Source: Zoogloea sp. LCSB751 (lineage in GTDB: Bacteria > Pseudomonadota > Gammaproteobacteria > Burkholderiales > Rhodocyclaceae). Taken from it: 64,000 nt of DNA. Below, piece after piece: positions 48,966-57,859 of this stretch. The stretch is from NCBI RefSeq assembly GCF_002028455.1, contig NZ_MWUM01000016.1:46607-110606 (forward strand), given 5' to 3'. Position 1 is the stretch's first letter; each line of letters starts with the position of its first letter. The translations under genes and the position numbers were made by a program. Under the pieces are notes generated by a model. It made no database searches and was not told where the DNA came from. It saw only the letters and a program-made list of their open reading frames with translations.

Positions 48966-49631
48966 ATGCGTGTTCTGCTGGTTGAAGATGATCGCCTGCT
49001 GGGCGATGGCGTGAAAGCCGGGCTGACGGGAGCCGGCTTTGCGGTGGACTGGGTCCGCGACGGGGAGGCGGCCCTGGCGGCATTGGGCAGTGAGAGCTTT
49101 GCGGCAGTTCTGCTCGATCTCGGCCTGCCGCGCAAGGATGGCGTTGCCGTACTGACGACACTGCGTGCAACAGGCAATACCGTGCCGGTGCTGGTGCTGA
49201 CGGCCCGTGATCAGGTGGCGGACAAGGTTCGCGCCCTCGATCAGGGGGCGGACGACTACGTGGTCAAACCCTTCGACCTGGATGAACTGGCGGCCCGCCT
49301 GCGCGCCTTGGTCCGGCGCTCCCAGGGGCGCGCCGACGCCTGTCTGCGCCACGGCGAGCTGGTTCTCGACCCGGCCGCCCGTACAGTGAGCCTGAAGGGT
49401 GAGCCGGTACTGCTGACCGGCAAGGAATTCGAACTGTTGCGCATGCTGCTCGATGGTGCGGGGCGGGTGCTGACCCGCCGGGTGCTCGACGAGCAGCTCT
49501 ACGCGTGGGGCGAGGCGGTGGAAAGCAACGCGCTGGAGGTGCACATCCACCACCTGCGCCGCAAGCTCGGCAGCGAGCTGATCCGCACCGTCCGTGGCGT
49601 GGGTTACATGGTGGACGAGGCTCTCCGGTGA
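48966..49631 (+). CDS. OmpR/QseB-family response regulator
   Basis: A 221-residue regulator. The receiver domain has acidic residues EDD (7-9), phospho-acceptor Asp51 (LLDLGLP), and the conserved VLTARD and VKPFDLDEL. The C-terminal winged helix (about 125-218) ends with the OmpR-type LEVHIHHLRRKLG and IRTVRGVGYMV. Closest in feel to QseB/PmrA/TctD. The ATG at 48966 has AAGGAG upstream. The kinase gene starts in its stop codon (TGATG). Confidence 0.95.
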   Translation: MRVLLVEDDRLLGDGVKAGLTGAGFAVDWVRDGEAALAALGSESFAAVLLDLGLPRKDGVAVLTTLRATGNTVPVLVLTARDQVADKVRALDQGADDYVVKPFDLDELAARLRALVRRSQGRADACLRHGELVLDPAARTVSLKGEPVLLTGKEFELLRMLLDGAGRVLTRRVLDEQLYAWGEAVESNALEVHIHHLRRKLGSELIRTVRGVGYMVDEALR

Positions 49632-50995
49632 TGGCAGTCCGGCCCGTCTATTCCCTGCGCCGCCGTCTGGTGGTCATGCTGATCATCGCCGTCGCGGCCT
49701 TATGGAGCCTGTCGGCGGTAGTAGCCTTCCGCATTGCCCATGAGGAGGCCGACGAACTCTTCGACGCCCAGCTGATGCAGGTGGCGGAAACCCTGCTGGC
49801 CATCGTGGCCGCCGGACAGGCGCCGCAGGTAGCCCAGGAAATGGCCGAGCACCAGCATGCCTACCAGTTGCCGGTGGCCTTTCAGGCCTTGATGCACGAC
49901 AACAAGGGCAACTGGCAATTGCTGGTGCGCTCGTCGGAGATGCCGGAATGGCGGGTTACCCGGGAGCCCGGCTTCGAAGAGAGAGAGCTGGATGGTGAGT
50001 TGTGGCGCTTTGTGACCGTCGACCACGGCCACAGCCCCTACCGGGTGATCGTCGGTCAGAACCATAGTGCCCGCTATCGCCTGGCTGGCGAGGTTGCCTT
50101 GCATCTGCTGCTACCGATCCTGTTCGGGCTGCCGCTCATTGCTGTCGCGATCTGGGCGGTGGTGACCCGGGCCCTGCGGCCGGTCCAGGCGGTGGCGACG
50201 GCTGTGGGTGGGTTGGACGCCCGCCGGCTGGTGCCGGTGCGGGTGGAAGGGGCGCTGCCGGAGGAGATCGCGCCGCTGGTCAGTTCCCTCGATGCACTGG
50301 TGTCCAGAGTGGCGGAAGTACTCGACCATGAACGTCGTTTTACCGCGGATGCTGCCCATGAGCTGCGCACGCCTCTCGCGGCCGTCAAGATTCAGGCCCA
50401 AGTGGCGCGCCGCGCGGTCGACGATGCGGGTCGCCGCCATGCCCTCGATCAGGTTCTGTCCGGCGTGGAGCGGATGACTCATCTGGTGGAGCAGTTGTTG
50501 ACACTGGCGCGGCTCGATCCGGAGGCTCAGGGGGTGGCGGATGTTCCGGTGGACCTGGCGGAGGTTGCCGAGTCCGTGTGCTCCATCCTCACGCCCCAGG
50601 CCTTGCGTCGGGATCAGAGCCTGGAGCTCGAGCCGGGGGGGGGCCTGGTGGTCCAGGGCAATCGCTGGTGGCTGGAAGTGCTGGTGCGCAATCTGGTGGA
50701 TAACGCCCTGCGTTATTCCCTGCCAGGCGGCCGTGTGCTCGTGCAAGTCGATCCCCAGACGGCCACCCTGCGGGTCGCCGACGACGGGCCGGGTATCGCG
50801 CTGGCGCTACGCGGGCAGATGCTGACCCGCTTCGCACGGGGGGCCGGCAACGATGCGGACGGTTGCGGGCTAGGTCTGTCCATCGTGGCGCGCATCGTCG
50901 AGATTGCCGGTGCCCGGCTGGACCTCGAGGCGGGCCTGCCGCGCGCCGGCGGGGCCGGGCTGGCGGTGGTGGTGCATTTTCCGGAGAGGGCCTGA
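49631..50995 (+). CDS. QseC-like sensor histidine kinase
   Basis: A 454-residue membrane kinase. Two membrane segments (about residues 14-34 and 157-178) flank a ~120-residue periplasmic domain, followed by a HAMP-like linker, the dimerisation helix with phospho-His243 (FTADAAHELRTPLAA), and an HATPase domain with N-box LVRNLVDNALRYS and G-boxes VADDGPGI and GCGLGLSIVARI. The partner is the regulator encoded just upstream. The signal is unknown; the QseBC resemblance is by layout only. Confidence 0.94.
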   Translation: MAVRPVYSLRRRLVVMLIIAVAALWSLSAVVAFRIAHEEADELFDAQLMQVAETLLAIVAAGQAPQVAQEMAEHQHAYQLPVAFQALMHDNKGNWQLLVRSSEMPEWRVTREPGFEERELDGELWRFVTVDHGHSPYRVIVGQNHSARYRLAGEVALHLLLPILFGLPLIAVAIWAVVTRALRPVQAVATAVGGLDARRLVPVRVEGALPEEIAPLVSSLDALVSRVAEVLDHERRFTADAAHELRTPLAAVKIQAQVARRAVDDAGRRHALDQVLSGVERMTHLVEQLLTLARLDPEAQGVADVPVDLAEVAESVCSILTPQALRRDQSLELEPGGGLVVQGNRWWLEVLVRNLVDNALRYSLPGGRVLVQVDPQTATLRVADDGPGIALALRGQMLTRFARGAGNDADGCGLGLSIVARIVEIAGARLDLEAGLPRAGGAGLAVVVHFPERA

Positions 50996-51060
50996 CACCC
51001 GTTCCGCAGGCGGCGGGACGGGCCAGGAGGCGGTGAGCGCTCCCGGCCCGCCGTCCGACT

Positions 51061-51504
51061 TCAGGTGGCCAGATCGCCGGCAATGTAGCCGGAAAGATGG
51101 TTGATGGTGACCTGCTGCTGTTCCATCACCGACTTCACCGCGTCGCCGATACTGACGATGCCGACCACCTTGCCGTGATCCACTACCGGCAGGTGGCGCA
51201 CGTGGTTGTTGGTGATGATGCACATGCAGTCGTCCACCGTGTGGGTGGGGGATACGGTGAGCACGTTGGGCGTCATCAGGTCGCCGACCTTGGTGTCCTT
51301 GGAGGCAAGGCCCTTGAGCACGACCTTCCGGGCGTAGTCCCGCTCGGTGAAGATGCCCGCCAGCCGCTCGCCTTCCATGACCAGTACCGCGCTCACATTG
51401 TGTTCGGCCATCAGGTGGAGGGCCTGCAGCACGGTGGTGTCGGGCGTCACTGAGTGGCAGGTGGAGCCCTTGGTCTGAAGAATCTGTTGAACCGTTGCAG
51501 CCAT
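51061..51504 (-). CDS. Tandem CBS-domain protein
   Basis: A 147-residue soluble protein made of two CBS motifs (about residues 10-68 and 75-132), for example TVLQALHLMAEHNVSAVLVMEGERLAGIFTERD in part and DCMCIITNNHVRHLPVVDHGKVVGIVSIGD in part. CBS pairs bind adenosine nucleotides and act as energy sensors. A perfect AAGGAGG ribosome site precedes its ATG. Stand-alone; partner unknown. Convergent with the sensor kinase gene. Confidence 0.93.
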   Translation of the reverse strand: MAATVQQILQTKGSTCHSVTPDTTVLQALHLMAEHNVSAVLVMEGERLAGIFTERDYARKVVLKGLASKDTKVGDLMTPNVLTVSPTHTVDDCMCIITNNHVRHLPVVDHGKVVGIVSIGDAVKSVMEQQQVTINHLSGYIAGDLAT

Positions 51505-51751
51505 TGTCTTGTTCCCTCCTTTTTGTTGTCTCCTCGGGGCCTGCGACCCTGCGCCGCCGGCTAGTCAGAGTGTATAGCTTGGGTGGAAGAGCGCAAGAGC
51601 GCAAGCGGCTCTCCGGGGCGTGAGCCAGTTCACGGGCGGCACTGAAAAACAGCCTGGCGCGCGCTGCTCCGTGATCTTTTGGGCATTGCCCATTTCGGCC
51701 ACTGCTTACTCTTGAGGCGTCGGAGTAAGTGTAGTTGGACTGAGGTGCATC
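51505..51751. other. Divergent promoter region between CBS gene and membrane protein gene
   Basis: No gene is supported here. It contains the CBS ribosome site, a dyad TGGGCA-T-TGCCCA at 51680-51692 upstream of the rightward gene, and a minus-strand TATACA near 51573-51578 toward the CBS gene. None is convincing as a full promoter. Confidence 0.35.
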
Positions 51752-52234
51752 ATGCTCATCGTATTGATTGGTGGTTTTGGGGTATTCGCGCTGACCGTCA
51801 TTGCCGTTCAAACCTGGCGTGAGCGCAAGGCAGAGCAGAAGCGCCTGGCTGAAGAATGGGAAACCCTGCTGACGCGGATGTTTGCCGCCCAGGCGATGGG
51901 GCAGCATCGGCTCGTGCGCGAGCAGATCCTGCACTCCTGCCGGGGGCTCGACCAAGGGCTGGTGCCAGCGCAGCAAGTGCCGCACCTGAAGGCTCGCCTG
52001 GCCAGCCTGCTGGTGCAGGATCCGGTTTACCCGGCAGTTCTGCAGGCGATCCGGCTTGCCTGCACGGCACATGTTGAAGTGAGCGAGTTCAGTCTGGCGG
52101 TGAGCCTGCGCGAATTCCTCATCGAGGACATCCGGCAATGCCTGGCCCTCGCGGAAGCCTTCGGGCAGGTCGAGTGCCGGGAGGAACACGGCGAGGCTCG
52201 GGTGGCGGCGAGTTTCCACCACGCGGCAACGTAG
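51752..52234 (+). CDS. Hypothetical protein with one N-terminal membrane helix
   Basis: A 160-residue protein: membrane helix at residues 2-20 (LIVLIGGFGVFALTVIAV), then a charged coiled-coil-like stretch (TWRERKAEQKRLAEEWETLLTRMF) and a helical cytoplasmic part with Cys residues in HSCRGLD, LACTAH, RQCLAL and VECRE. I do not recognise a family. Its upstream region has no clear promoter. A strong hairpin terminator shared with panC follows its stop. Confidence 0.7.
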   Translation: MLIVLIGGFGVFALTVIAVQTWRERKAEQKRLAEEWETLLTRMFAAQAMGQHRLVREQILHSCRGLDQGLVPAQQVPHLKARLASLLVQDPVYPAVLQAIRLACTAHVEVSEFSLAVSLREFLIEDIRQCLALAEAFGQVECREEHGEARVAASFHHAAT

Positions 52235-52237
52235 AAA

Positions 52238-52267
52238 AAGAAAGGCGGTCTGCAGACCGCCTTTCTT
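52238..52267. terminator. Bidirectional intrinsic terminator
   Basis: AAGAAAGGCGGTCTG is followed directly by its exact reverse complement CAGACCGCCTTTCTT. It lies between the convergent membrane-protein gene and panC, with A-rich and T-containing flanks that suit termination in both directions. Confidence 0.85.
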
Positions 52268-52269
52268 CG

Positions 52270-53097
52270 TCAGATTTCCAGATTGTCGATCAGGCGGGTG
52301 GCGCCCAGTCTTGCGGCGCCGAGCACTACCAGCGCTTCATCGCCCTTGCCCGGAGCCTGCAGGTCGCTGCGGCGCCGGATCGTGATGTAGTCCGGATGCC
52401 AGCCGTGGGCGGCGAGCTCGGCGACGGCCTCGGTTTCCAGGCGCAGGAAATCCCGCTCGCCGGTGGCAATCCGTTCGCGGATCCACGCCAGCTGGCGGCT
52501 CAGACGCGGGGCCTCGGCCCGCTCGGCGGCGCTCAGGTAGCCGTTGCGCGAGGAGAGGGCCAGGCCATCGTCGGCACGGATGGTTTCGCCAGCGACGATC
52601 TCGATGGGCAGGGCCAGTTCGCGCACCATGTTGCGCAGGACCATCAGCTGCTGGTAGTCCTTCTTACCGAACAAGGCCACGTCGGGCCGGACGATGTTGA
52701 ACAGTTTCAGGACCACCGTGGCGACGCCGCCAAAGTGACCGGGGCGTACCGCGCCTTCCAGGATGTTCACGTGGGCCGGGTCGGGCTCGACGTGATAATG
52801 CTGGGGCGCCGGGTACATTTCCTTTTCGTCGGGGGCGAACAGGAAGTTCACCCCTGCCGCCGCAAGGCGTGCCGAGTCGTCGGCCAACGTGCGCGGATAC
52901 TTGTCGAAATCCTCGCTGGGCCCGAACTGCAGGCGATTGACGAAGATGCTCGCCACCACTACGTCAGCCCGCGTACGCGCTTCGCGCATCAACGCGATGT
53001 GGCCGTCGTGGAGGTTGCCCATGGTAGGAACGAAGGCGACGCGCCCGGCCCCGGCAAGGGCCGCGCGCAGGCCGGCAATGGTGTGATGGGTCTGCAT
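52270..53097 (-). CDS. panC: Pantothenate synthetase
   Basis: Joins pantoate and beta-alanine with ATP to make pantothenate. A 275-residue class I synthetase-like protein with PTMGNLHDGHIALM, the HIGH-type element, VFGKKDYQQLMVLRNMV and SSRNGYLSAAER (KMSKS-equivalent). It follows panB by nine bases and ends at a strong terminator, so it is last in the leftward pcnB-folK-DUF486-kinase-panB-panC run. Confidence 0.97.
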   Translation of the reverse strand: MQTHHTIAGLRAALAGAGRVAFVPTMGNLHDGHIALMREARTRADVVVASIFVNRLQFGPSEDFDKYPRTLADDSARLAAAGVNFLFAPDEKEMYPAPQHYHVEPDPAHVNILEGAVRPGHFGGVATVVLKLFNIVRPDVALFGKKDYQQLMVLRNMVRELALPIEIVAGETIRADDGLALSSRNGYLSAAERAEAPRLSRQLAWIRERIATGERDFLRLETEAVAELAAHGWHPDYITIRRRSDLQAPGKGDEALVVLGAARLGATRLIDNLEI

Positions 53098-53106
53098 TGA
53101 ACGCTT

Positions 53107-53925
53107 TCAGTAGCTGTGTTCAGGGCCGGGAAAGCGGCCCGCCTTGACGTCGGCGACGTAGCGGCTGACGGCATCGTCGATGCTTGCCGCGCCTTCCATG
53201 AAATTTTTGGCGAAGCGCGGGCGCTTGCCGTGGAACACGCCCAGCAGGTCGTGCAGCACCAGCACCTGGCCGTGACAGTCCACGCCGGCGCCGATGCCGA
53301 TGGTGGCCATCGAGTTCAGGTTGGCGGTGACGTCGGCGGCCAGCGCGGCCGGCACCATTTCGAGCACGACCATTGCGGCGCCGGCCTGTTCGAGGGCGAG
53401 GGCATCGGCCTTGAGGGTTGCCGCGGCTTCCTCGCTGCGGCCTTGCACGCGGTAGCCGCCGAGCTGATGGACGGACTGAGGGGTGAGGCCGATATGCGCA
53501 CACACCGGGACACCCCGTTCGACCAGGAAACGCACCGTCTCGGCCATGAAGGCGCCACCTTCGAGCTTGACCATCTGTGCGCCGGCTGCCATCAGGCGGG
53601 CCGCGTTGCGCATCGCCTGGGCGGGGTTTTCGGTGTAGCTGCCAAAGGGCAGGTCGGTGACGATCAGTGGGCGGCTGCAGCCGCGGGCCACGCATTCGGT
53701 GTGATAAACCATGTGCTCCATGGTCACCGGCAGGGTGGTCTTCTGTCCCTGCAGCACGTTGCCGAGGGAGTCGCCGATCAGGATGACGTCCACGCCGTTG
53801 CGCTCCAGCAGCGCGGCGAAGCTGGCATCGTAGCCGGTGAGCATGGTGATTTTGCGACCCTCGGCGCGCATCTTGCCGAGCTCGAAAAGGGTCACGGGTT
53901 TGTCGTTATCTTGCAGATAGCTCAT
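53107..53925 (-). CDS. panB: 3-methyl-2-oxobutanoate hydroxymethyltransferase
   Basis: First pantothenate step: ketovalerate to ketopantoate with methylene-THF. A 272-residue TIM-barrel protein with MLTGYDASFAALLERNGVDVILIGDSLGNVLQG (given as residues 29-61), TLPVTMEHMVYH, DLPFGSY, KLEGG and HIGLTPQSVHQLGGYRVQG. It lies 101 bases downstream of the nucleoside kinase gene. Confidence 0.97.
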   Translation of the reverse strand: MSYLQDNDKPVTLFELGKMRAEGRKITMLTGYDASFAALLERNGVDVILIGDSLGNVLQGQKTTLPVTMEHMVYHTECVARGCSRPLIVTDLPFGSYTENPAQAMRNAARLMAAGAQMVKLEGGAFMAETVRFLVERGVPVCAHIGLTPQSVHQLGGYRVQGRSEEAAATLKADALALEQAGAAMVVLEMVPAALAADVTANLNSMATIGIGAGVDCHGQVLVLHDLLGVFHGKRPRFAKNFMEGAASIDDAVSRYVADVKAGRFPGPEHSY

Positions 53926-54026
53926 AGCGGGTCCTCCTCGCGGCGGCAGTTAACCCCAATCTTGTGCATGGCACAAGAGGGGAGGCGGCGGCAAAGAAAG
54001 CGTAAGGCGGGCTTGGGGCGTAGACG

Positions 54027-54665
54027 TCAGCCGGCGTAGCCGAAGAATTCCCGGTAGCTGCGCATGGCGAGCAGGCGGGAGTACAGCAGTTCGAAGTCTT
54101 CTTCCTTGTCCACCGGATTGAGGGACTCGGCATTGACGATGAACAGCGGTGCGGCGTCGTAGTGATGAAAGAAAGTGGCGTAGCGCTGGGCAACCCGCTC
54201 GACGTAAGGTTCGCTGAGCTTGCGCTCGGATTCCACGCCGCGCTTGCGCACCCGCTCGACAAGGACTTCGGGCTGGGCCTGCAGGTAGATCACCAGATCG
54301 GGCTTGCGGACGGTCGGCTTGAGGCGGGTGTACAGTTGCCGGTACAGGTGCAGCTCATCTTCGGCCAGCGTCAGCTCGGCAAACAGCGGATCCTTGTCGA
54401 TCAGGAAGTCGGACACCACTCGACGATGGGGGTTGTGTTCATGATCGAAGCTGGTGAGCTGTTCACTGCGCTGGAACAGGAAGGCGATCTGGGTCGGCAG
54501 GCCCCAGCGCTCCATGTTCTGGTAGAAGCGACCGAGAAAGGGATTGGCGGCCGGGTTTTCGAGCAGCAGTTCTGCGCTCAGGCGATCGGCAAGCCGCCGG
54601 GCGAGGGTGGTCTTGCCCGCGCCGATGGGGCCTTCGACAACGATGTAGCGCGCTTTTTCGAGCAT
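54027..54665 (-). CDS. Deoxynucleoside kinase (deoxyadenosine/deoxyguanosine kinase family)
   Basis: A 212-residue P-loop kinase. Walker A GPIGAGKTT lies at residues 11-19; later are LTSFDHEHNPHRRVVSDFLIDKD (substrate and ERS-like region), LYTRLKPTVRKPDLVIYLQA and the lid RVRKRGVESERK. It salvages deoxynucleosides; which ones is not clear. Genes of this family commonly sit between folK and panB in betaproteobacteria, so its place here is normal. Confidence 0.9.
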   Translation of the reverse strand: MLEKARYIVVEGPIGAGKTTLARRLADRLSAELLLENPAANPFLGRFYQNMERWGLPTQIAFLFQRSEQLTSFDHEHNPHRRVVSDFLIDKDPLFAELTLAEDELHLYRQLYTRLKPTVRKPDLVIYLQAQPEVLVERVRKRGVESERKLSEPYVERVAQRYATFFHHYDAAPLFIVNAESLNPVDKEEDFELLYSRLLAMRSYREFFGYAG

Positions 54666-54680
54666 GGCTTGCTCCGCCTT

Positions 54681-55022
54681 TCAGGCCCGGAATATGAAGT
54701 AAACGGCCCCTAGGATACACAGGGCAGCCCACAGATAGTCAAGCTTGAGGGGCTGTTGCATGTAGAACAGGGCAAAGGGAACGAACACCGTGAGGGTGAT
54801 CACCTCCTGCATGATCTTCAATTGGGCGAGGTTGAGTTCCTGTGCGCCGATGCGGTTGGCCGGCACTTGCAGCAGGTACTCGAAGAGGGCTATGCCCCAG
54901 CTGATGAAGGCGGCCACATACCACGGCGCGGTGGCCAGGTTCTTCAGGTGGCCGTACCACGCGAAGGTCATGAAGACGTTGGAGGCCGCCAGCAGCAGCG
55001 CGGTCTGGATCCAGATCGGCAT
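54681..55022 (-). CDS. DMT-like small membrane protein (DUF486)
   Basis: A 113-residue membrane protein with four predicted helices, recognised as DUF486: NVFMTFAWYGHLKNLA, AFISWGIALFEYLLQVPANRIG, LKIMQEVITLTVFVPFALFYM and LWAALCILGAVYFIFRA. It is distantly like small drug/metabolite transporters. Its start abuts the folK stop with no gap and it precedes the kinase gene by 15 bases. Function unknown. Confidence 0.9.
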   Translation of the reverse strand: MPIWIQTALLLAASNVFMTFAWYGHLKNLATAPWYVAAFISWGIALFEYLLQVPANRIGAQELNLAQLKIMQEVITLTVFVPFALFYMQQPLKLDYLWAALCILGAVYFIFRA

Positions 55023-55523
55023 TCAAAGGGGCTCGCTGCGCGAGATGGTCTGGTCGGCGACGCCCGGCAGGAAATCACGGCCGGGGCCGAGCGCCGGCAG
55101 GATGAGGTCCGGCGCGATTTCCAGCAGAGGCAGCAGCACGAAGGCACGCTGGTGCATGCGCGGATGGGGTAGGGTGAGCTCCGTTTCCTGCATCTGCAAC
55201 TCACCGTAAAGCAGCAGATCCAGGTCCAGCGTGCGCGGTGCGTTGGGCACGCTGCGCACGCGGCCGTGACGGGCCTCGATGGTGAGCAGCTGGCGCAGAA
55301 GCTCCAGCGCGGGCAACGGGGTATCCACCGCTACTACGGCGTTGATGAAGTCTGGCTGATTGAGCAGACCGACGGGCGCACTGCGGTACAGGGACGAACG
55401 GGCCGTAACCTGGGTGCCGGGGAGGGTGCCCAGATCGTCGACGGCTGCCCGCAAGTGCTTGACCGGCTCGCCGAGGTTGGCGCCGAGCGCCACGTAGGCG
55501 CGGGTGACGACCGCGGCGCTCAT
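55023..55523 (-). CDS. folK: 6-hydroxymethyl-7,8-dihydropterin pyrophosphokinase
   Basis: Folate synthesis enzyme, 166 residues. Typical elements are AYVALGANLGEPVKHLRAAV, SSLYRSAPVGLLNQPDFINAVVAV, the ATP-binding RTLDLDLLLYG and LPHPRMHQRAFVLLPLLEIAP. The ATG at 55523 overlaps the pcnB stop by four bases, the classical pcnB-folK coupling. Confidence 0.96.
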   Translation of the reverse strand: MSAAVVTRAYVALGANLGEPVKHLRAAVDDLGTLPGTQVTARSSLYRSAPVGLLNQPDFINAVVAVDTPLPALELLRQLLTIEARHGRVRSVPNAPRTLDLDLLLYGELQMQETELTLPHPRMHQRAFVLLPLLEIAPDLILPALGPGRDFLPGVADQTISRSEPL

Positions 55524-56857
55524 TCTGCCGGGTGTGCGGAGCCCGCCGGCTTCTTGCGACGTCGGCGCTTGCGGGCTGCGCCGCTCTTGTCGGGAACCAG
55601 CATGTTTTCGCGGGCGTCCGGGTTGGCGTCGGCAAAAGCGTCCCACCAGTCTGGCAGCTCCATCGGGAGTTCGCCCGACTGGGCGCGCAGGCGCAGGAAA
55701 TCCCAACCGGCCCGATAGCGCGGTTGTTCGAGGAGGCGATAGGGCGTCTTGCCGGCGCGCTTCTCGAAGCGCGGCTGGAGGGCCCAGATTTCCTTGATGT
55801 CGCCGACGATGCGCCGGGTGATGGCGAGCTTGCCCGACTGACGTTCGAGGACCGCATCCATCGCTTCGAACAGGGCCGGCTGGGAATGCTCACCCTTTTC
55901 CTTGTGGGCTTCCCACTCGGCCAGCACTTCGTGCCACAGCAGGGTGGCGAACAGGAAACCGGGCGACACGGGCTTGCCCTGGCGGACCCGTTCGTCGGTG
56001 TTTTCGAGGGACAGCCAGACGAAGCGCTCGCCCATCGGTTGTTCGAGGATCACGTCGAGCAGTGGCAGCAGGCCGTGGTGCAGGCCCTCCTCGCGCAACT
56101 GGCGCAGGCACTTGACCGCGTGGCCCGACATCAGCAGCTTGAGCATCTCGTCGAAAAGGCGCGCCGGCGGCACGTTTTCGAGCAGGCTGGCCATCTCGCG
56201 GATCGGCGCCCGTGCAGCCGGGTCGATGGTCAGGCCCAGCTTGGCGCCGAGGCGGGCGGCACGCAGCATGCGCACCGGATCTTCGCGGTAGCGCACGCGC
56301 GGTTCGCCGATCATGCGCAGGGTCTTCTGTTGCAGATCGGCGACGCCGTGGTGGTAGTCCACCACCGTTTCGTCGGTGGGGTTGTAGTACAGCGCATTGA
56401 CCGTGAAGTCGCGGCGGGTGGCGTCTTCGGCCATCGAGCCGAACACATTGTCGCGCAGCACGCGGCCGTGTTCATCGGTTTCGGCAGATTCGGCGTCCTG
56501 CATCGCACGGAAGGTGGAAACCTCAATGGTTTCCGGGCCGCTCATCACGTGCACGATCTTGAAGCGGCGGCCGATGATGCGTGAGCGGCGGAAAAGCGCG
56601 CGGACTTCCTCGGGCGTGGCACTCGTGGCGACGTCGAAATCCTTCGGCGTTTGGCCGACGATGATGTCGCGGACCGCGCCGCCGACGACGTAGGCCTTGT
56701 GGCCGTTTTCCTGAAGGACGGCGCAGACCTTGTTGGCAGCAGGAGAGATTTGTTCCCGGCGGACTCCGTGACGACTGACGGGGATCACCGCGGGTTCGGG
56801 CAGGGCATTGGCAGGTGCGGCGCGGCGAAACACTCGGCGCAGCAATTTGCGGATCAT
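55520..56857 (-). CDS. pcnB: Poly(A) polymerase I
   Basis: Adds 3' poly(A) tails that promote RNA decay. From the ATG at 56857 it is 445 residues. The nucleotidyltransferase core has YVVGGAVRDIIVG and the catalytic Asp73/Asp75 in KDFDVATSA; later are RRDFTVNALYYN and the RMLRAARLGAKLGLTI neck. The C-terminus is strongly basic (RKRRRRKKP), as expected for PcnB rather than a CCA enzyme. An upstream ATG at 56893 would add 12 residues; neither start has a clear ribosome site. Confidence 0.95.
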   Translation of the reverse strand: MIRKLLRRVFRRAAPANALPEPAVIPVSRHGVRREQISPAANKVCAVLQENGHKAYVVGGAVRDIIVGQTPKDFDVATSATPEEVRALFRRSRIIGRRFKIVHVMSGPETIEVSTFRAMQDAESAETDEHGRVLRDNVFGSMAEDATRRDFTVNALYYNPTDETVVDYHHGVADLQQKTLRMIGEPRVRYREDPVRMLRAARLGAKLGLTIDPAARAPIREMASLLENVPPARLFDEMLKLLMSGHAVKCLRQLREEGLHHGLLPLLDVILEQPMGERFVWLSLENTDERVRQGKPVSPGFLFATLLWHEVLAEWEAHKEKGEHSQPALFEAMDAVLERQSGKLAITRRIVGDIKEIWALQPRFEKRAGKTPYRLLEQPRYRAGWDFLRLRAQSGELPMELPDWWDAFADANPDARENMLVPDKSGAARKRRRRKKPAGSAHPAE

Positions 56858-56993
56858 TGGCGGGGCTTGGATGATTGGGGTCAAGTCGCGCATGATAACC
56901 CATCAGGCGGCCGGCTTTGGCTTCTGCGGCTGTCCTTGCGGTCGTCGGGGCACCTGTCCGGACGCAATTTCCACTTGCTGGAGACTTACGCCG

Positions 56994-57764
56994 ATGCTGC
57001 GCTTCTCTGCCAACCTGTCTTTCCTGTTTCTCGACAAGCCTTTCCTGGACCGTTTTGCGGCTGCCGCCGAAAGTGGTTTCAAGGGCGTGGAGTTCCATTT
57101 TCCCTACGCCTTTCCCCTCGACGAGGTGGCGGATGCCGCCCGGCGGGCCGCCGTGGAGGTGGTGCTGTTCAATTTTCCGGCCGGCGATTGGGCGGCCGGT
57201 GAGCGAGGCATTGCCTGCCTGCCGGCGCGGGTTGCCGAGTTCCGCGATGGCGTGCTCGAAGCGGCGCGCTACGCGGAGGGGCTGAACTGCCCGCGCATCA
57301 ACTGCCTCGCTGGCCTGAGACCGCCTGGCAGCGACGAAGCGGTGCTGCGTGACACGCTGGTGGACAACCTCCGTTTTGCAGCCGATGCGCTGGCCCCGGC
57401 GCAGCGCCAAGTGCTGCTGGAGCCGCTCAACAGCCACGATACGCAGGGCTTCCTGGTCGATCGTACGGCACCGGCGTTGGCCCTGCTGGATGCCGCCGAG
57501 CGGCCGAACCTGTTCCTGCAGTACGACATCTACCATGCCCAGGTCATGGAGGGTGATCTGGCCCGTACGCTGGGCACCCATTTGCCGCGCATCGGCCACA
57601 TCCAGCTGGCGGATAATCCGGGGCGTCATCAGCCGGGTACCGGCGAGATCAACTTTCCTTTCCTGTTCAAGCACCTGCGCGGGCTCGGCTACGGCGGATG
57701 GATCGGCTGTGAGTACGTGCCGAGCGGACCGACCGAGGATTCCTTTGGATGGATGGCCGCCTGA
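56994..57764 (+). CDS. hyi: Hydroxypyruvate isomerase family protein (TIM barrel)
   Basis: A 256-residue xylose-isomerase-like TIM barrel of the Hyi/OtnI group. It opens FSANLSFLFLDKPFLDRFAAA and has GVEFHFPYAF, LLEPLNSHDTQGFLVD, QYDIYHAQVMEGDL, HIQLADNPGRHQPGTGEINF and YGGWIGCEYVP, with the metal-binding Glu, Asp, His and Glu in place. It interconverts hydroxypyruvate and tartronate semialdehyde or a related 2-oxo-sugar acid. GGAG lies about ten bases before the ATG. No partner genes of glyoxylate metabolism are adjacent. Confidence 0.9.
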   Translation: MLRFSANLSFLFLDKPFLDRFAAAAESGFKGVEFHFPYAFPLDEVADAARRAAVEVVLFNFPAGDWAAGERGIACLPARVAEFRDGVLEAARYAEGLNCPRINCLAGLRPPGSDEAVLRDTLVDNLRFAADALAPAQRQVLLEPLNSHDTQGFLVDRTAPALALLDAAERPNLFLQYDIYHAQVMEGDLARTLGTHLPRIGHIQLADNPGRHQPGTGEINFPFLFKHLRGLGYGGWIGCEYVPSGPTEDSFGWMAA

Positions 57765-57859
57765 CGGCCTTGGGTTGTGCCGCACGAAAAATGTCGATGG
57801 CTTGATGCCGTTCGGGTCAGTGCTGGTAGGCTATGGTCTTCGCAACTGGATTGCACGCC

